A stretch of DNA of 64,000 nucleotides from CALLVY01 sp937899855 (GCA_039820405.1 JBCBQC010000007.1:1-64000); one strand, 5' to 3'. Shown: positions 27,813-37,668, numbered from the stretch's first letter. Translations and numbers: made by a program. The notes: generated by a model from the letters alone, not told the origin.

Positions 27813-28514
27813 ATGAATAAAGTAGTATCCGGTGCCGCCGAAGCCATCCGTGGCGTAGAAAGTGGCATGACCCTGATGTTGGGGGGCTTTGGCTTGTGCG
27901 GCATTCCCGAAAACTGCATCGCCGCCCTAGTGAATGCCAACGTCAACGATTTGACTTGTATCTCCAACAATGCTGGGGTGGATGACTTTGGACTGGGTTT
28001 GCTGCTGCAAAAACGCCAAATCAAAAAGATGATCTCCTCCTACGTCGGGGAGAACGACGAATTCGAACGTCAGATGCTGAGTGGGGAGCTGGAGGTAGAC
28101 CTGATCCCCCAGGGTTCGCTGGCGGCGCGCTGTCGGGCCGGTGGCTCGGGCATTCCCGCCTTTTATACCCCCGCCGGCTACGGTACCGAAGTGGCCGAGG
28201 GCAAGGAGGTACGCTACTTCAACGGCAAGCCCCACCTACTCGAACACGCCCTCACCGCCGATTTTGCCATCGTCAAGGCCTGGAAGGGCGACCCCTACGG
28301 CAATTTGGTGTACAAAGGAACCGCCCGCAATTTTAATCCCCTCATGGCCATGGCCGGTAAGATTACCATCGCCGAGGTCGAAGAGCTGGTGGCGCCCGGC
28401 GAGCTGGACCCCAATACCATCCACACCCCCGGAATTTTTGTCCAACGCATCTTCCAGGGCCCGCAATACGAAAAACGCATCGAACAACGGACCACCCGCC
28501 AACGCGAGTCCTAG
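27813..28514 (+). CDS. scoA: 3-oxoacid CoA-transferase subunit A
   Basis: A 233-residue class I CoA-transferase alpha subunit. GMTLMLGGFGLCGIPENCIAAL is the diagnostic glycine-rich opening; NNAGVDDFGLGLLL, MISSYVGEN, LIPQGSLAARCRAGGSGIPAFYTPAGYGT and AWKGDPYGNLVYKGTARNFNP complete the family pattern. With subunit B it moves CoA from succinyl-CoA to acetoacetate (or a similar 3-oxoacid), used in ketone-body and amino-acid breakdown. The gene for subunit B follows after 30 bases. Confidence 0.92.
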   Translation: MNKVVSGAAEAIRGVESGMTLMLGGFGLCGIPENCIAALVNANVNDLTCISNNAGVDDFGLGLLLQKRQIKKMISSYVGENDEFERQMLSGELEVDLIPQGSLAARCRAGGSGIPAFYTPAGYGTEVAEGKEVRYFNGKPHLLEHALTADFAIVKAWKGDPYGNLVYKGTARNFNPLMAMAGKITIAEVEELVAPGELDPNTIHTPGIFVQRIFQGPQYEKRIEQRTTRQRES

Positions 28515-28544
28515 GCCCATTTCCCTCACCACAAACCACCACTC

Positions 28545-29201
28545 ATGTTAGACAAAATCGGAATTGCCAAACGCATCGCGCAGGAGCTTCAGGACGGTTG
28601 GTACGTCAACCTCGGGATCGGAATTCCCACCCTCATCGCCAATTACGTCCCCCCAGAGATCAACGTGGAGTTTCAATCCGAAAACGGCATCCTAGGCATG
28701 GGCCCCTTTCCCTACGCCGGCGAAGAAGATGCCGACCTGATCAATGCGGGCAAACAGACCATTACCTCGCTGCCCGGAGCCTCGATTTTTGACTCCGATA
28801 CGAGCTTTGCCATGATTCGCGGCCAACACATCCAACTGACGGTGCTCGGCGCCATGGAGGTCTCGGATCGGGGCGATATTGCCAACTGGAAAATCCCCGG
28901 CCGGATGGTCAAGGGGATGGGCGGTGCCATGGACTTGGTAGCCTCAGCCGACAACATCATCGTGGCGATGATGCACACCAACAAACGCGGTCAGTCCAAA
29001 TTGTTGAAACAGTGTAACCTCCCCCTGACGGGCGTACGCTGCGTCAAACGCGTGGTGACCAATCTGGCGGTCCTGGACATCGGCCCGGGGGGCTTCCACC
29101 TGCGCGAGCGCGCACCCGGCGTCAGCGTCGAAGACATCCAGGCCGCCACCGAGGGGCGACTGATCATCGAGGGAGACATTCCCGAGATACGGACGGCTTA
29201 G
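28545..29201 (+). CDS. scoB: 3-oxoacid CoA-transferase subunit B
   Basis: A 218-residue beta subunit carrying the catalytic glutamate, in EFQSENGILGMGPFP (about residue 46-50), which forms the glutamyl-CoA thioester. Other hallmarks are WYVNLGIGIPTLIANY, GAMEVSDRGDIANWKIPGRMVKGMGGAMDL and CNLPLTGVRCVKRVVTNLAVLDI. Complete in length. It forms the active enzyme with the preceding subunit; both are expected in the cytoplasm. Confidence 0.93.
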   Translation: MLDKIGIAKRIAQELQDGWYVNLGIGIPTLIANYVPPEINVEFQSENGILGMGPFPYAGEEDADLINAGKQTITSLPGASIFDSDTSFAMIRGQHIQLTVLGAMEVSDRGDIANWKIPGRMVKGMGGAMDLVASADNIIVAMMHTNKRGQSKLLKQCNLPLTGVRCVKRVVTNLAVLDIGPGGFHLRERAPGVSVEDIQAATEGRLIIEGDIPEIRTA

Positions 29202-29297
29202 GAGCTTCCAGAGCCCCGAGCCTTCCCGCTCCCGTACCGACAAAAACATTTTGATGTGGCTTCTAAAAAAACTCAAACAAGCTTCTTGAATTAGGAC

Positions 29298-29325
29298 TTG
29301 TTTTGGGTTTTAATGAGTATCTTTG
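29298..29325 (+). promoter_or_regulatory. Bacteroidota-type promoter of the SNF2-family gene
   Basis: TTG at 29298-29300, 17 bases, then TATCTTTG at 29318-29325. Transcription from about 29332 leaves only 13 bases before the ATG at 29345. An in-frame ATG at 29303 lies inside the promoter and is therefore excluded as the start. Confidence 0.65.
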
Positions 29326-29344
29326 CAGGCTTAATGTCGGATTC

Positions 29345-32300
29345 ATGATCGAAGAAGTCAACAAGATCGAACACTACATCGAGACCCAAGCTCTTCCCCA
29401 AATTATCGTACGCGGTGAACAGCTGGCGCGCATTATCGACAACTTTGGTCAACCCACCATCGAGCTCAATACCCAGCGAGCCACTTTCCGCATCATGGGG
29501 ACCTACTTTTACACGGTCACCATCGAAAACTTTCTGGACGAGCCCCAAAGCAAATGTACCTGCCCCTACGATAAGGGGGGCTTGTGCAAACACCAAGTGG
29601 CCGCCTTGCTCTACCTCAAGGATTACCTCAAAAAAAACAGCCACAAGATCATGGTCCCCCCCCTCCAGCGGAGTCGGGACCAACGCATGCTGGAAAAGCG
29701 CAATACCTCCGAGCCCTACCTGCTGAAGGAATACCAACCCCTGAGCAATCAAGTCATTTACGACCATACCCACCCCTTTCCCAACTACTATTCCAACAAC
29801 CTGGAGGTACTGGACTTTGACCATCAGGATCAGACCGTCCATTTCGACCTCTTCGAGGCCAGTATTTTTCAAAAAAAGAGCGAGAAAATTTACCGGGTCT
29901 CCTTCACCAAGACCGACGCCGGTTTGTCGACCGTGTGTACCTGTAACCAGGAGACCGAAAAATTGTGTTCTCACCAGATTACGGCCCTGTGGTACATCCT
30001 GGAGGAATTGGGACGGGACTTCTTTGCCATCCTCAATCCCAACTACGTCGAGCAACGCTTTGCCGAGTGGGCGGACCAAACCGGGATCGAACGCGAGTTG
30101 ATTCGCGATTATTTCGACTTTGACATTCAATCGCGACAATTCGTTCCCAAGCCGTCGGCGGTGGGGCTGGTTCGGTTTGATGAGGCCCGAATCGAGCGCT
30201 TGGAGCAGCGGCTCCAACCCGAAGCCCTCAAGCACCGCTCGCTGGGCCTGCCGAGTAGCCGGGTCCACAACGAACGGGCCGTCGTGCCGGGCTACGTCTT
30301 TTCCTTTGAGGATCCTTCCGTGGTCCAGATTATTCCCATCACGGGGGTCCCCACGGGAACGCCCTGGCTCAAGTACATCACGGAGTACAGCTCCAAAAAC
30401 GTACCGCTCCAGTGGGAGGACAGCGATGAGGAGATCACGGGCATCATCAAGGACATGAATCAACTCCGGTCGGAAACCTGGCGCGACAACCGCAATCCAC
30501 TACGCGAAACGGGGATTCAATTTCAGCAGAGTTACTACAAGAAATTGCAGCGTCTTTTTGGTTTGATGGCCGGAAAGGAGTACCTCTACTACCGACCGGC
30601 GGAGCACAGTGGCAAAATCAAGCGTTCCCATATTTTCCCCTTAGAGCTATCGCCCCAACGAGCGGAGCTGTTTTTTGAACTCACCGAGGAGGAAATTTTC
30701 TATACCCTGGAATGCCGGCTCCAACTGGGCGAGGACATCATGAACCTGTCCGACCCCAAGGTGGATCGCCTGGCGGCCCTCCCCTTTTTCTCACTCATCC
30801 TCCACCAGGATACCCTCCACCTGCCCCATTCGCTACAGCAAGCCTACACCTTGCACCAACTCAAGGAGGAACAGATGGTCTTTAAGTGCGTCAAACGCGA
30901 CTTCCCCATCTTCTTCGAACAGATCGTACAACTACTCGCCAAAAGCTACCCGGTTCACCTCAAACCCCTCCGCGATATGGAACAGCGCGAAGTCGCCCTA
31001 CAGGTGCAAAGCAAGCAGTTGTACATCACCGAGCTGTCGAACCTGATTCTCTTCAAACCCGTCATCGCCTACGACCACGACCTGGTGATCAACATCAAGG
31101 AGCAGCGGAGCCCCCTCCAGCGGGAGGGCAATACCATCATCAGCTACCGCCGCGACGCGGCCGTGGAGCGCGACTACCTGGACTTTTTGCGAAGCCTCCA
31201 TCCCGATTTCGCCAAGCAGCGCTTTGGCGAATACTTTCACCTGCCCTACACGGCCCTCAACAAAAACACCTGGTTCTTTCGCGTATTTGAGCAATTTACC
31301 GAGCGGGACATCGAGGTCTTTGGCGTCAACGACCTCAAAAACATCAGCTATTCGCCCCAAAAACCCACCATCAACAGCCACATCAAATCGGGCGAAGATT
31401 GGTTTGAAGTTGACTTGGAGGTGGCCTTTGGAGATGAGGCGATCAAACTGAGCGACGTCCGCAAAGCGGTGCTGCGCAACGAACGCTTCGTCAAACTCAG
31501 CGATGGCAAACTGGGTTTGCTACCCGATCAGTGGTTCAAGCGGCTACAGGGCTACTTTAGGATGGGAGAATTGGAACAGGGCGAGCTGAAAATCTCCAAA
31601 ATGAAATTTTCGATCATCGACGAATTGTTCGATGAGCTTGACAATCACGCCATCATGGAGGAGATTCGCGAGAAACGCCGCAAGCTCCGCAGTTTTCAAA
31701 CGATCAAAGAAACCGAACTGCCCGCCCAGTTGACCGCCGAGTTGCGCGACTACCAGGTGGAAGGTTACAACTGGCTCAACTTCCTCGACGAGTTCCAGTG
31801 GGGAGGCATCCTGGCCGACGATATGGGGCTGGGAAAAACCGTCCAAATCTTGGCTTTTTTGCAAAAACAGATCAACGATCGCGATCGGGTCAATTTGGTG
31901 GTGGTGCCCACCAGCTTGCTGTTCAATTGGGAAAATGAAATCGAAAAGTTTACGCCCCAGATTCGTTATAAAATTCACCACGGCATTGATCGGACGACGG
32001 ATTTCCGCGAATTGCTCGATTACGACTTAATCATTACGACCTACGGCCTGGCGGCCAACGACCTGGAGTTGTTCAACCGCATTCGCTTCAACTACATCGT
32101 CCTCGACGAATCCCAGGCCATCAAGAACCCCTCCTCCAAGCGCTACAAAGCCGTCTGTCTGCTGCGGGGCCGCAACAAGCTGGCCATGACCGGTACCCCC
32201 ATCGAGAACAATACCTTTGACCTCTACGCCCAGCTCAACTTCCTCAATCCCGGTTTCCTGGGCAGCCAGCAGGGCTTCAAGGAGAACTTCTCCAAACCCA

Positions 32301-33127
32301 TCGATGGCGAGGGGGACCGCGAGCGCGCCGCCGAGCTACAACGCCTCATCAAGCCCTTCGTACTCCGCCGGACCAAGGAGCAGGTAGCCAGCGAGTTGCC
32401 GCCCAAGGTAGAGGATTACCTCTACTGTACCATGGAGGCCGGACAGCGCCAGGTGTACGATGCCTATCGCAATCGCTACCGGGACTACCTGATGAGCAAG
32501 ATCGAGGAGGAGGGCCTACAACGCAGCAAGCTGTTTGTTCTGGAGGGTTTGCTAAAGCTACGTCAGATTTGCGATTCGCCCGAATTGCTCAACGACGAGG
32601 AGGACTACGGCAAGGAGAGCATCAAGATCAAGGAATTGATGAGTCAGATTACGGAAAAAACGGGCCGCCACAAAATTTTGGTCTTTTCCCAGTTTGTCAA
32701 GATGCTACAGATTATCCGCCGCCGCCTGGAGCAGCAGGGGCTGTCCTACGAGTACCTCGACGGACAGACGACGCCCCGGGCTCGCGAACGCGCCGTCAAT
32801 CATTTTCAGGAAGACGAGAGCTGTCGGGTTTTTCTCATCAGCCTCAAGGCCGGGGGGACGGGTCTCAACCTCACCGCGGCCGACTACGTCTACCTCGTTG
32901 ATCCCTGGTGGAACCCCGCCGTGGAAAGTCAGGCCATCGACCGGACCCACCGGATCGGACAAAACAAGCACATCATCGCCTACCGGATGATCTGCAAGGG
33001 GACCGTGGAGGAGAAAATCCTAAATTACCAGAAGAAAAAACTCAAAATTGCCTCCGATATCATCCACACCGACGAAAGTTTCATGAAAAGCTTAACAAAA
33101 GAGGATATTTCCGAGTTATTCCAATAG
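29345..33127 (+). CDS. SNF2-family helicase-like ATPase with two SWIM zinc fingers
   Basis: A 1260-residue SWI2/SNF2 protein. The C-terminal engine begins near residue 800: ADDMGLGKTVQ (Walker A), DESQAIKN (DEAH-like box), MTGTPIENN, then LVFSQF, GGTGLNLTAADYVYLVDPWWNPAVESQAIDRTHRIGQ. Such enzymes translocate on duplex DNA and remodel protein-DNA complexes. The N-terminal part has two CxC..CxH SWIM motifs: Cys71, Cys73, Cys81, His83 and Cys198, Cys200, Cys208, His210; one copy is usual in bacterial members. The middle (250-780) is a SNF2_assoc-type region without clear motifs. Its cellular role is unknown; transcription or repair are the usual guesses. A MATE gene follows 36 bases later. Confidence 0.9.
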   Translation: MIEEVNKIEHYIETQALPQIIVRGEQLARIIDNFGQPTIELNTQRATFRIMGTYFYTVTIENFLDEPQSKCTCPYDKGGLCKHQVAALLYLKDYLKKNSHKIMVPPLQRSRDQRMLEKRNTSEPYLLKEYQPLSNQVIYDHTHPFPNYYSNNLEVLDFDHQDQTVHFDLFEASIFQKKSEKIYRVSFTKTDAGLSTVCTCNQETEKLCSHQITALWYILEELGRDFFAILNPNYVEQRFAEWADQTGIERELIRDYFDFDIQSRQFVPKPSAVGLVRFDEARIERLEQRLQPEALKHRSLGLPSSRVHNERAVVPGYVFSFEDPSVVQIIPITGVPTGTPWLKYITEYSSKNVPLQWEDSDEEITGIIKDMNQLRSETWRDNRNPLRETGIQFQQSYYKKLQRLFGLMAGKEYLYYRPAEHSGKIKRSHIFPLELSPQRAELFFELTEEEIFYTLECRLQLGEDIMNLSDPKVDRLAALPFFSLILHQDTLHLPHSLQQAYTLHQLKEEQMVFKCVKRDFPIFFEQIVQLLAKSYPVHLKPLRDMEQREVALQVQSKQLYITELSNLILFKPVIAYDHDLVINIKEQRSPLQREGNTIISYRRDAAVERDYLDFLRSLHPDFAKQRFGEYFHLPYTALNKNTWFFRVFEQFTERDIEVFGVNDLKNISYSPQKPTINSHIKSGEDWFEVDLEVAFGDEAIKLSDVRKAVLRNERFVKLSDGKLGLLPDQWFKRLQGYFRMGELEQGELKISKMKFSIIDELFDELDNHAIMEEIREKRRKLRSFQTIKETELPAQLTAELRDYQVEGYNWLNFLDEFQWGGILADDMGLGKTVQILAFLQKQINDRDRVNLVVVPTSLLFNWENEIEKFTPQIRYKIHHGIDRTTDFRELLDYDLIITTYGLAANDLELFNRIRFNYIVLDESQAIKNPSSKRYKAVCLLRGRNKLAMTGTPIENNTFDLYAQLNFLNPGFLGSQQGFKENFSKPIDGEGDRERAAELQRLIKPFVLRRTKEQVASELPPKVEDYLYCTMEAGQRQVYDAYRNRYRDYLMSKIEEEGLQRSKLFVLEGLLKLRQICDSPELLNDEEDYGKESIKIKELMSQITEKTGRHKILVFSQFVKMLQIIRRRLEQQGLSYEYLDGQTTPRARERAVNHFQEDESCRVFLISLKAGGTGLNLTAADYVYLVDPWWNPAVESQAIDRTHRIGQNKHIIAYRMICKGTVEEKILNYQKKKLKIASDIIHTDESFMKSLTKEDISELFQ

Positions 33128-33163
33128 AACTTTCCACCGTACGGCCTCCACTAAAATCACTCT

Positions 33164-34522
33164 ATGCCAGCTACCGAAGATTTTGGGACCGCTCCCATGC
33201 GCCAATTGCTCCAATCGCAAGCGGTGCCCGCGGCCATCGGTATTCTCATCATGTCGATTTACGGTATTGTGGATACCATCTTCGTCGGTCGCTGGGTTGG
33301 GTCGCTGGGTATCGGGGCCATCACCATTGTGATGCCTATCACCTTTTTGATTTCGAGCATTGGCATGGCCATCGGAGTGGGGGGCGCCTCGATTATCTCG
33401 CGGGCCCTCGGCCGGGGAGAACCCGAGCTGGCCTCGGCGACCTTTGGCAGTCAGATCACCCTGACGCTCTTGCTCTCGGTGCTGGTGGTGGGGCTGGGGC
33501 TTCAATTTACCGACGAAATCCTCCTCGCCTTTGGGGGTAAGGGCGACATTCTCGAACCCGCCAAAAACTACTTCCGGATAGTCCTGTTGGGCGTTCCCTT
33601 CCTCGCCTGGGCTATGATGTCCAACAACAACATCCGAGCGGTGGGCTTTCCCCGAATCGCCATGTTTATTCTCATCGTACCCGCCGTGGCCAACATCATC
33701 CTCGATCCCATCTTTATCGTCAAGTTGGATATGGGGATCGAGGGCGCCGCCCTGGCGACGGCGCTTTCCTACGTAGCCAGTGCGCTTTACGCCCTGTGGT
33801 TTTTTGTATTTGGAAAATCGGAGTTGCGCTTGCGGCCCTCTCAGTTGCTGCCCCGGACCGATATCGTCCAGGAAATCTTTGCCATCGGCTCGGTGACCCT
33901 GGCCCGGCAGGGTACGATCAGCGTCCTATCGATCGTACTGAACAACTCGCTCTTTGCCTACGGTGGGGAGGGAGCGGTGAGCGTCTTTGGCATCATCAAT
34001 CGGATCATGATGTTTACCAATTTCCCGGTACTGGGCATTACCCAGGGGGTCGTCCCCATTTTGGGGTACAACTACGGGGCGCAGTTGTGGGATCGGGTTC
34101 GGGGGGCCATTTCCCTGGCCATCAAGTCGGCCACTTTGATTGCGGGTGGCATCTTTGTACTGGTATTGCTCTTTGCTCCTTTTTTGGTGGGTATCTTTAC
34201 CACGGATGTGGAATTGCTGCGGGAAGGACCGCCCGCCATGCGCCTCGCCTTTTTGGCCACCCCCCTCATCGCCATCAACCTCATCGGTTCGGCTTATTTT
34301 CAGGCCATCGGTAGGGCCAGACCCGCCCTCCTACTCGCCCTCACCAAACAGGGCTTTTTCTTGATCCCCCTGCTGCTACTCCTCCCCCGCTTCTTCGGAC
34401 TCACCGGCATCTGGATCGCCTTTCCCATCGCGGATGTCGGAGCCGCCCTGATCACCTACTGGTACTTGAGCCGCAACCTGGATTACTTTGCGAAGCCCAA
34501 TAGCTCCAATTCCACACTGTAA
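33164..34522 (+). CDS. MATE-family multidrug/cation efflux transporter
   Basis: A 452-residue inner-membrane transporter with about 12 transmembrane helices in two six-helix halves. MSIYGIVDTIFVGRWVGSLGIGAI and GGASIISRALGRGEPELA are typical of the DinF/NorM group, and the second half repeats the pattern (GVVPILGYNYGAQLWDRVRGAI). It would expel drugs or metabolites using a Na+ or H+ gradient; the substrate cannot be predicted. It follows the SNF2 gene by 36 bases and overlaps the convergent lipoprotein gene by 40 bases at its 3' end. Confidence 0.88.
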   Translation: MPATEDFGTAPMRQLLQSQAVPAAIGILIMSIYGIVDTIFVGRWVGSLGIGAITIVMPITFLISSIGMAIGVGGASIISRALGRGEPELASATFGSQITLTLLLSVLVVGLGLQFTDEILLAFGGKGDILEPAKNYFRIVLLGVPFLAWAMMSNNNIRAVGFPRIAMFILIVPAVANIILDPIFIVKLDMGIEGAALATALSYVASALYALWFFVFGKSELRLRPSQLLPRTDIVQEIFAIGSVTLARQGTISVLSIVLNNSLFAYGGEGAVSVFGIINRIMMFTNFPVLGITQGVVPILGYNYGAQLWDRVRGAISLAIKSATLIAGGIFVLVLLFAPFLVGIFTTDVELLREGPPAMRLAFLATPLIAINLIGSAYFQAIGRARPALLLALTKQGFFLIPLLLLLPRFFGLTGIWIAFPIADVGAALITYWYLSRNLDYFAKPNSSNSTL

Positions 34523-34833
34523 ATAGATTTTGCCTTTACCACCACGCCCCAGCCACTCATACAGCCACAAGCCTCACAGGGAATCGGGTTGGGGTCGAAC
34601 AACCGCCGGTCAAGCGACTCGATCTCGATACCCTGGCTCTCGATAAAGGTGCGGATACAGTCGTTGAATTCACTACCAGTAGCCTCCGTACAGTGGGGCC
34701 ACCAGGGATCGCTACACAAAGTAGTGGAATACGAAAAGGTCAGCAGTTCGACGTCCTCTTTACAAGCGCCCCAAAAGAGCAAAGTAGCAATTAGCAGGGC
34801 ATAGTAGGTTTTGATTTTTTTAGGTTTAGTCAT
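34483..34833 (-). CDS. small cysteine-rich lipoprotein of unknown function
   Basis: A 116-residue predicted lipoprotein: KKIKTYYALLIATLLFWGAC gives a signal peptide with lipobox WGAC (Cys about 24). The mature part has several cysteines (STTLCSDPWWPHC, FNDCIRTF, PCEACGCMSGWGV), which may form disulfides or bind metal. No family recognised. The ATG at 34833 begins the signal; an upstream GTG would add 38 residues without features. The last 40 bases overlap the convergent MATE gene, so it is either a true overlap or a sign that the C-terminus is flexible. Confidence 0.55.
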   Translation of the reverse strand: MTKPKKIKTYYALLIATLLFWGACKEDVELLTFSYSTTLCSDPWWPHCTEATGSEFNDCIRTFIESQGIEIESLDRRLFDPNPIPCEACGCMSGWGVVVKAKSIYSVELELLGFAK

Positions 34834-34986
34834 AGCAAAAGTGATTTTTGTATAAAGATAGCCCCAAACTGGAGAAGACGGGGCGGTTCGGCGTTTAAAA
34901 AATCCGAAGAGTCTTCGGTGAAGACCAATGATACCCCTACCAAGCACGGGATGGACGACAAAAAGCCTTTAAACACCAGGGAGTCA

Positions 34987-35017
34987 TTGGTTGTGCTGCT
35001 ATTTTTCGTTATTTTTA
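34987..35017 (+). promoter_or_regulatory. possible promoter of the type B T9SS protein gene
   Basis: TTG at 34987-34989 is followed after 20 bases by TATTTTTA (35010-35017), one base off TAnnTTTG. Weak support. Confidence 0.35.
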
Positions 35018-35064
35018 AATGATCGGCCAGTGGTCGATGCGCAACGTAACCAAACCCTGTGTGT

Positions 35065-37617
35065 GTGAAACGTTTACTTTCCCTCAGCTATCTGCTGCTC
35101 TTGCTGCTGGCCCTTCCCCCCCTAGTCGGTGCCCAGGTTCCCTTTTCCTGTGAAGGCCAGGTCTTTTGTATCCGCGAAGGCCGAGAGCTGGCGCGCCTCA
35201 GCCTGGCCCCCCAAAGCGCTGCGATTACCTTTAGCACCATCCGGGACGACCTCGGCGTCGACCTCCAAACCATCGGCTACCGCAGTAGCGACAACCTCCT
35301 CTACGGCATCCACCCCACCGACCACCGCCTGTACCGCATCGACGCCACGGGCAACGTCGAAGACCTCGGCCCCCTCAATCTACAAAGCAACTTGGAATAC
35401 AAAACGGGGACCATCAGCCCCGATGGCCGTTTTTACTATACGATCGGCTCCGTCAACGACCGCGATCAGGGCATGACCATCATCGACCTGGACTCCCCGA
35501 CCTTCAGCAGCCAACTGGTTCCCCTCAGCGGCCCTTCCATCTCCGTGCAAGCCATGGCTACCGACCCCTACACCGGCCAGCTCTACGGCTACGATGCCGA
35601 ATCCCGGAGTGTGGTCCGCATCCCCTCCGGTGGGGGTACGCCTACCCCACTCCAAGCCATCGACGACGACTCCGAGCTCCGCGCCCTCTTCTTTGACGCC
35701 TTCGGGGACCTTTTTGGCTACGGTCCGATTTTTAACGGATTTATCTTTTCCTACGGTGGCATCAATAAGAATACGGGGGAAGTGAGCTCCATCACCTCCG
35801 GTGGTATCGTGGAGGTGGTGGCGACGACGGCTTGTCCTTACACGGTTGCCCTCCGGGCTACGGTCGATCCAACCATCACCTTTCCTTGTGCCGAAGTCGA
35901 CTACGTTTATACCATCGCTAATGCCAGCCGCAACACCCAGACGGGGCTGGACTTGGAGCACGCGCTCCCCCCCGGATTTGCCTTCCAAGACCTCCTCACC
36001 AACCCCTACGGCGGTTCGGTCAATTCCAATCCGGGTGATCCCAGCTTTGTACTCACCGGTATCGACGTTCCCGCTGGGGTCGACAGCGTGAGTGCTCGGG
36101 TGCTGAGCGACGATATCCCCGCCCGGGGCTACAAGAGTCAGGCGCAACTGCGCGCCGTGGACCCCGCCCTGGGAGGCGATCTGGTTTCTGACGATCCCAG
36201 TACCGCCAGCCCCAGCGACAGTACCGTGGTTCGCATTATCCGCTTTGATGAGGACAGCCTCGATTTTGAATTCTTTATCTGTACCGACGAGGAGGTGCTC
36301 ATCGACGCTTCGATCTACGGCAGTGATATCGAGTGGAGTACGGGTTCCAACGAGCGGGAGTTTACCATTCGCGAGGCTGGCGAATACCGACTAGTGGCCA
36401 GTAGTGGCTGTCAAACCGTGGTCGTCGACTACAGCGTCAGCCAAGCTTCCTGCCCCTACACCATCGACATTGCACACGACATCCAACCCCGGGAGACCCT
36501 TCCCTGCTCGGAGGTGATCTACGAGTACGTCCTCGGCAACGACTCGGGCTTTCCCCGACCCGACTTGGTCTTTTCCCACCAACTGCCTCCCGGGTTTACC
36601 GTTTTAGAAGTGCTGGAAAATGGCTTGGGCGGTCAAGTCGATCCGCTCCCTACCGAAGCGTTCCGCATCCAAGGTGTAACCCTCCCCGAAGGGTCGACAA
36701 GCGTCCGGCTTCGGGTCGAAATCGGGGATGTGGATCGGGGCAGCTACAGCAACCAGGCCCGCCTGGACGGTCTGCCCCCCTTGATGGGTGACAACCGAAC
36801 TTCCTTTGACCCCCTCGATGAACTCCAGGAGACGACTTTGATCGAAGTGCTGGACGAGGTGGAAAGCAACAGTACGTTTTTGGAGTTTTCCCTCTGTGCC
36901 AAACCCACCGTCTTCCTCGACGGCAGTCCCTACGGCAATAGCTATTTGTGGGACGACGGATCGGAGGCCAGCACCCGAGCGGTAAGCGAACCGGGCGAGT
37001 ACGAATTGGTCATCGTCGATGGTTGTATCAATTCCTTTGTCTTTTTTACCGTCATTCAGGGCGACGACATCTCGGTGCGTTTTCCCGAAGAAGAGATCGT
37101 AATCCGCCGGGAGAGCGACACCCTGTTGTTGCCCATTATTCAAAACAGCGCCCCACCGGATTCCCAACTCCTCATCCGTTGGACCGACCCCTTCGCCACC
37201 TCCCTTTCCTGTCGGGAATGCCCCGATCCCGTAGCGGCGCCCGTACAGACGGCACTTTACGAGATTTTGGTGGACAATGGCAGCTGTCGCGATTCCGCTA
37301 CGGTACGGGTCATCGTGGAAGACAAACGCAAGCTCTACATTCCCAACGTCATCTCCCCCAACGGGGACGGGGTCAATGATTTTTTCTACATTCAAAGCCC
37401 GGATTTTGGTTTGATCCGCAGCTTACGCGTCTACAACCGCTGGGGCGCCCTGGTTTTTGAGTCTACCGACAGCCCGGTCGATCAACGAACGGCGGGTTGG
37501 GATGGATTGGTCAATGGCAATACCAGCAGTGGTAGCGTTTACGTCTGGGTAGCGGAGATTGAATTTGAAGACGGGGAGGTAGAACAGTTCTTGGGCGATT
37601 TTATCGTATTGCATTGA
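35065..37617 (+). CDS. secreted protein: beta-propeller-like, two DUF11-like repeats, type B T9SS C-terminus
   Basis: An 850-residue exported protein. The start is a GTG (35065, an in-frame GTG lies two codons upstream), followed by the signal peptide MKRLLSLSYLLLLLLALPPLVGAQ. Residues about 25-250 read like a DUF6923-type propeller (LLYGIHPTDHRLYRIDATGNVEDLG, GRFYYTIGS, QLYGYDAESRSVVRI). Two homologous blocks follow, each opening with CPYT and continuing IDP.. TLPCSEVIYEYVLGN, LPPGFTVLEVL and a CxT/CAKP-type closing (about 255-460 and 465-670). The C-terminus (LYIPNVISPNGDGVNDFFYIQS, YNRWGALVFES, GWDGLVNG, YVWVAEIEFEDG) is a gliding-associated T9SS type B signal. Probably cell-surface; ligand unknown. 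Confidence 0.82.
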   Translation: MKRLLSLSYLLLLLLALPPLVGAQVPFSCEGQVFCIREGRELARLSLAPQSAAITFSTIRDDLGVDLQTIGYRSSDNLLYGIHPTDHRLYRIDATGNVEDLGPLNLQSNLEYKTGTISPDGRFYYTIGSVNDRDQGMTIIDLDSPTFSSQLVPLSGPSISVQAMATDPYTGQLYGYDAESRSVVRIPSGGGTPTPLQAIDDDSELRALFFDAFGDLFGYGPIFNGFIFSYGGINKNTGEVSSITSGGIVEVVATTACPYTVALRATVDPTITFPCAEVDYVYTIANASRNTQTGLDLEHALPPGFAFQDLLTNPYGGSVNSNPGDPSFVLTGIDVPAGVDSVSARVLSDDIPARGYKSQAQLRAVDPALGGDLVSDDPSTASPSDSTVVRIIRFDEDSLDFEFFICTDEEVLIDASIYGSDIEWSTGSNEREFTIREAGEYRLVASSGCQTVVVDYSVSQASCPYTIDIAHDIQPRETLPCSEVIYEYVLGNDSGFPRPDLVFSHQLPPGFTVLEVLENGLGGQVDPLPTEAFRIQGVTLPEGSTSVRLRVEIGDVDRGSYSNQARLDGLPPLMGDNRTSFDPLDELQETTLIEVLDEVESNSTFLEFSLCAKPTVFLDGSPYGNSYLWDDGSEASTRAVSEPGEYELVIVDGCINSFVFFTVIQGDDISVRFPEEEIVIRRESDTLLLPIIQNSAPPDSQLLIRWTDPFATSLSCRECPDPVAAPVQTALYEILVDNGSCRDSATVRVIVEDKRKLYIPNVISPNGDGVNDFFYIQSPDFGLIRSLRVYNRWGALVFESTDSPVDQRTAGWDGLVNGNTSSGSVYVWVAEIEFEDGEVEQFLGDFIVLH

Positions 37618-37622
37618 GTGAA

Positions 37623-37664
37623 TTGGCCCCGCCCTCCGCCAAGACTAGCCGGGGGCGGGACCAA
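37623..37664. terminator. bidirectional hairpin terminator between convergent T9SS genes
   Basis: ttggccccgccc at 37623-37634 pairs with gggcgggaccaa at 37653-37664 (12 positions, one mismatch). It fills most of the 51-base gap between two convergent stops, so it probably ends both transcripts. No long T run is present. Confidence 0.6.
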
Positions 37665-37668
37665 TGGC

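Noticed and set aside
29291..30463. 390-residue minus-strand frame opposite the SNF2 gene
   Set aside because: It covers the promoter and SWIM region of the SNF2 gene on the other strand and shows no known motif.
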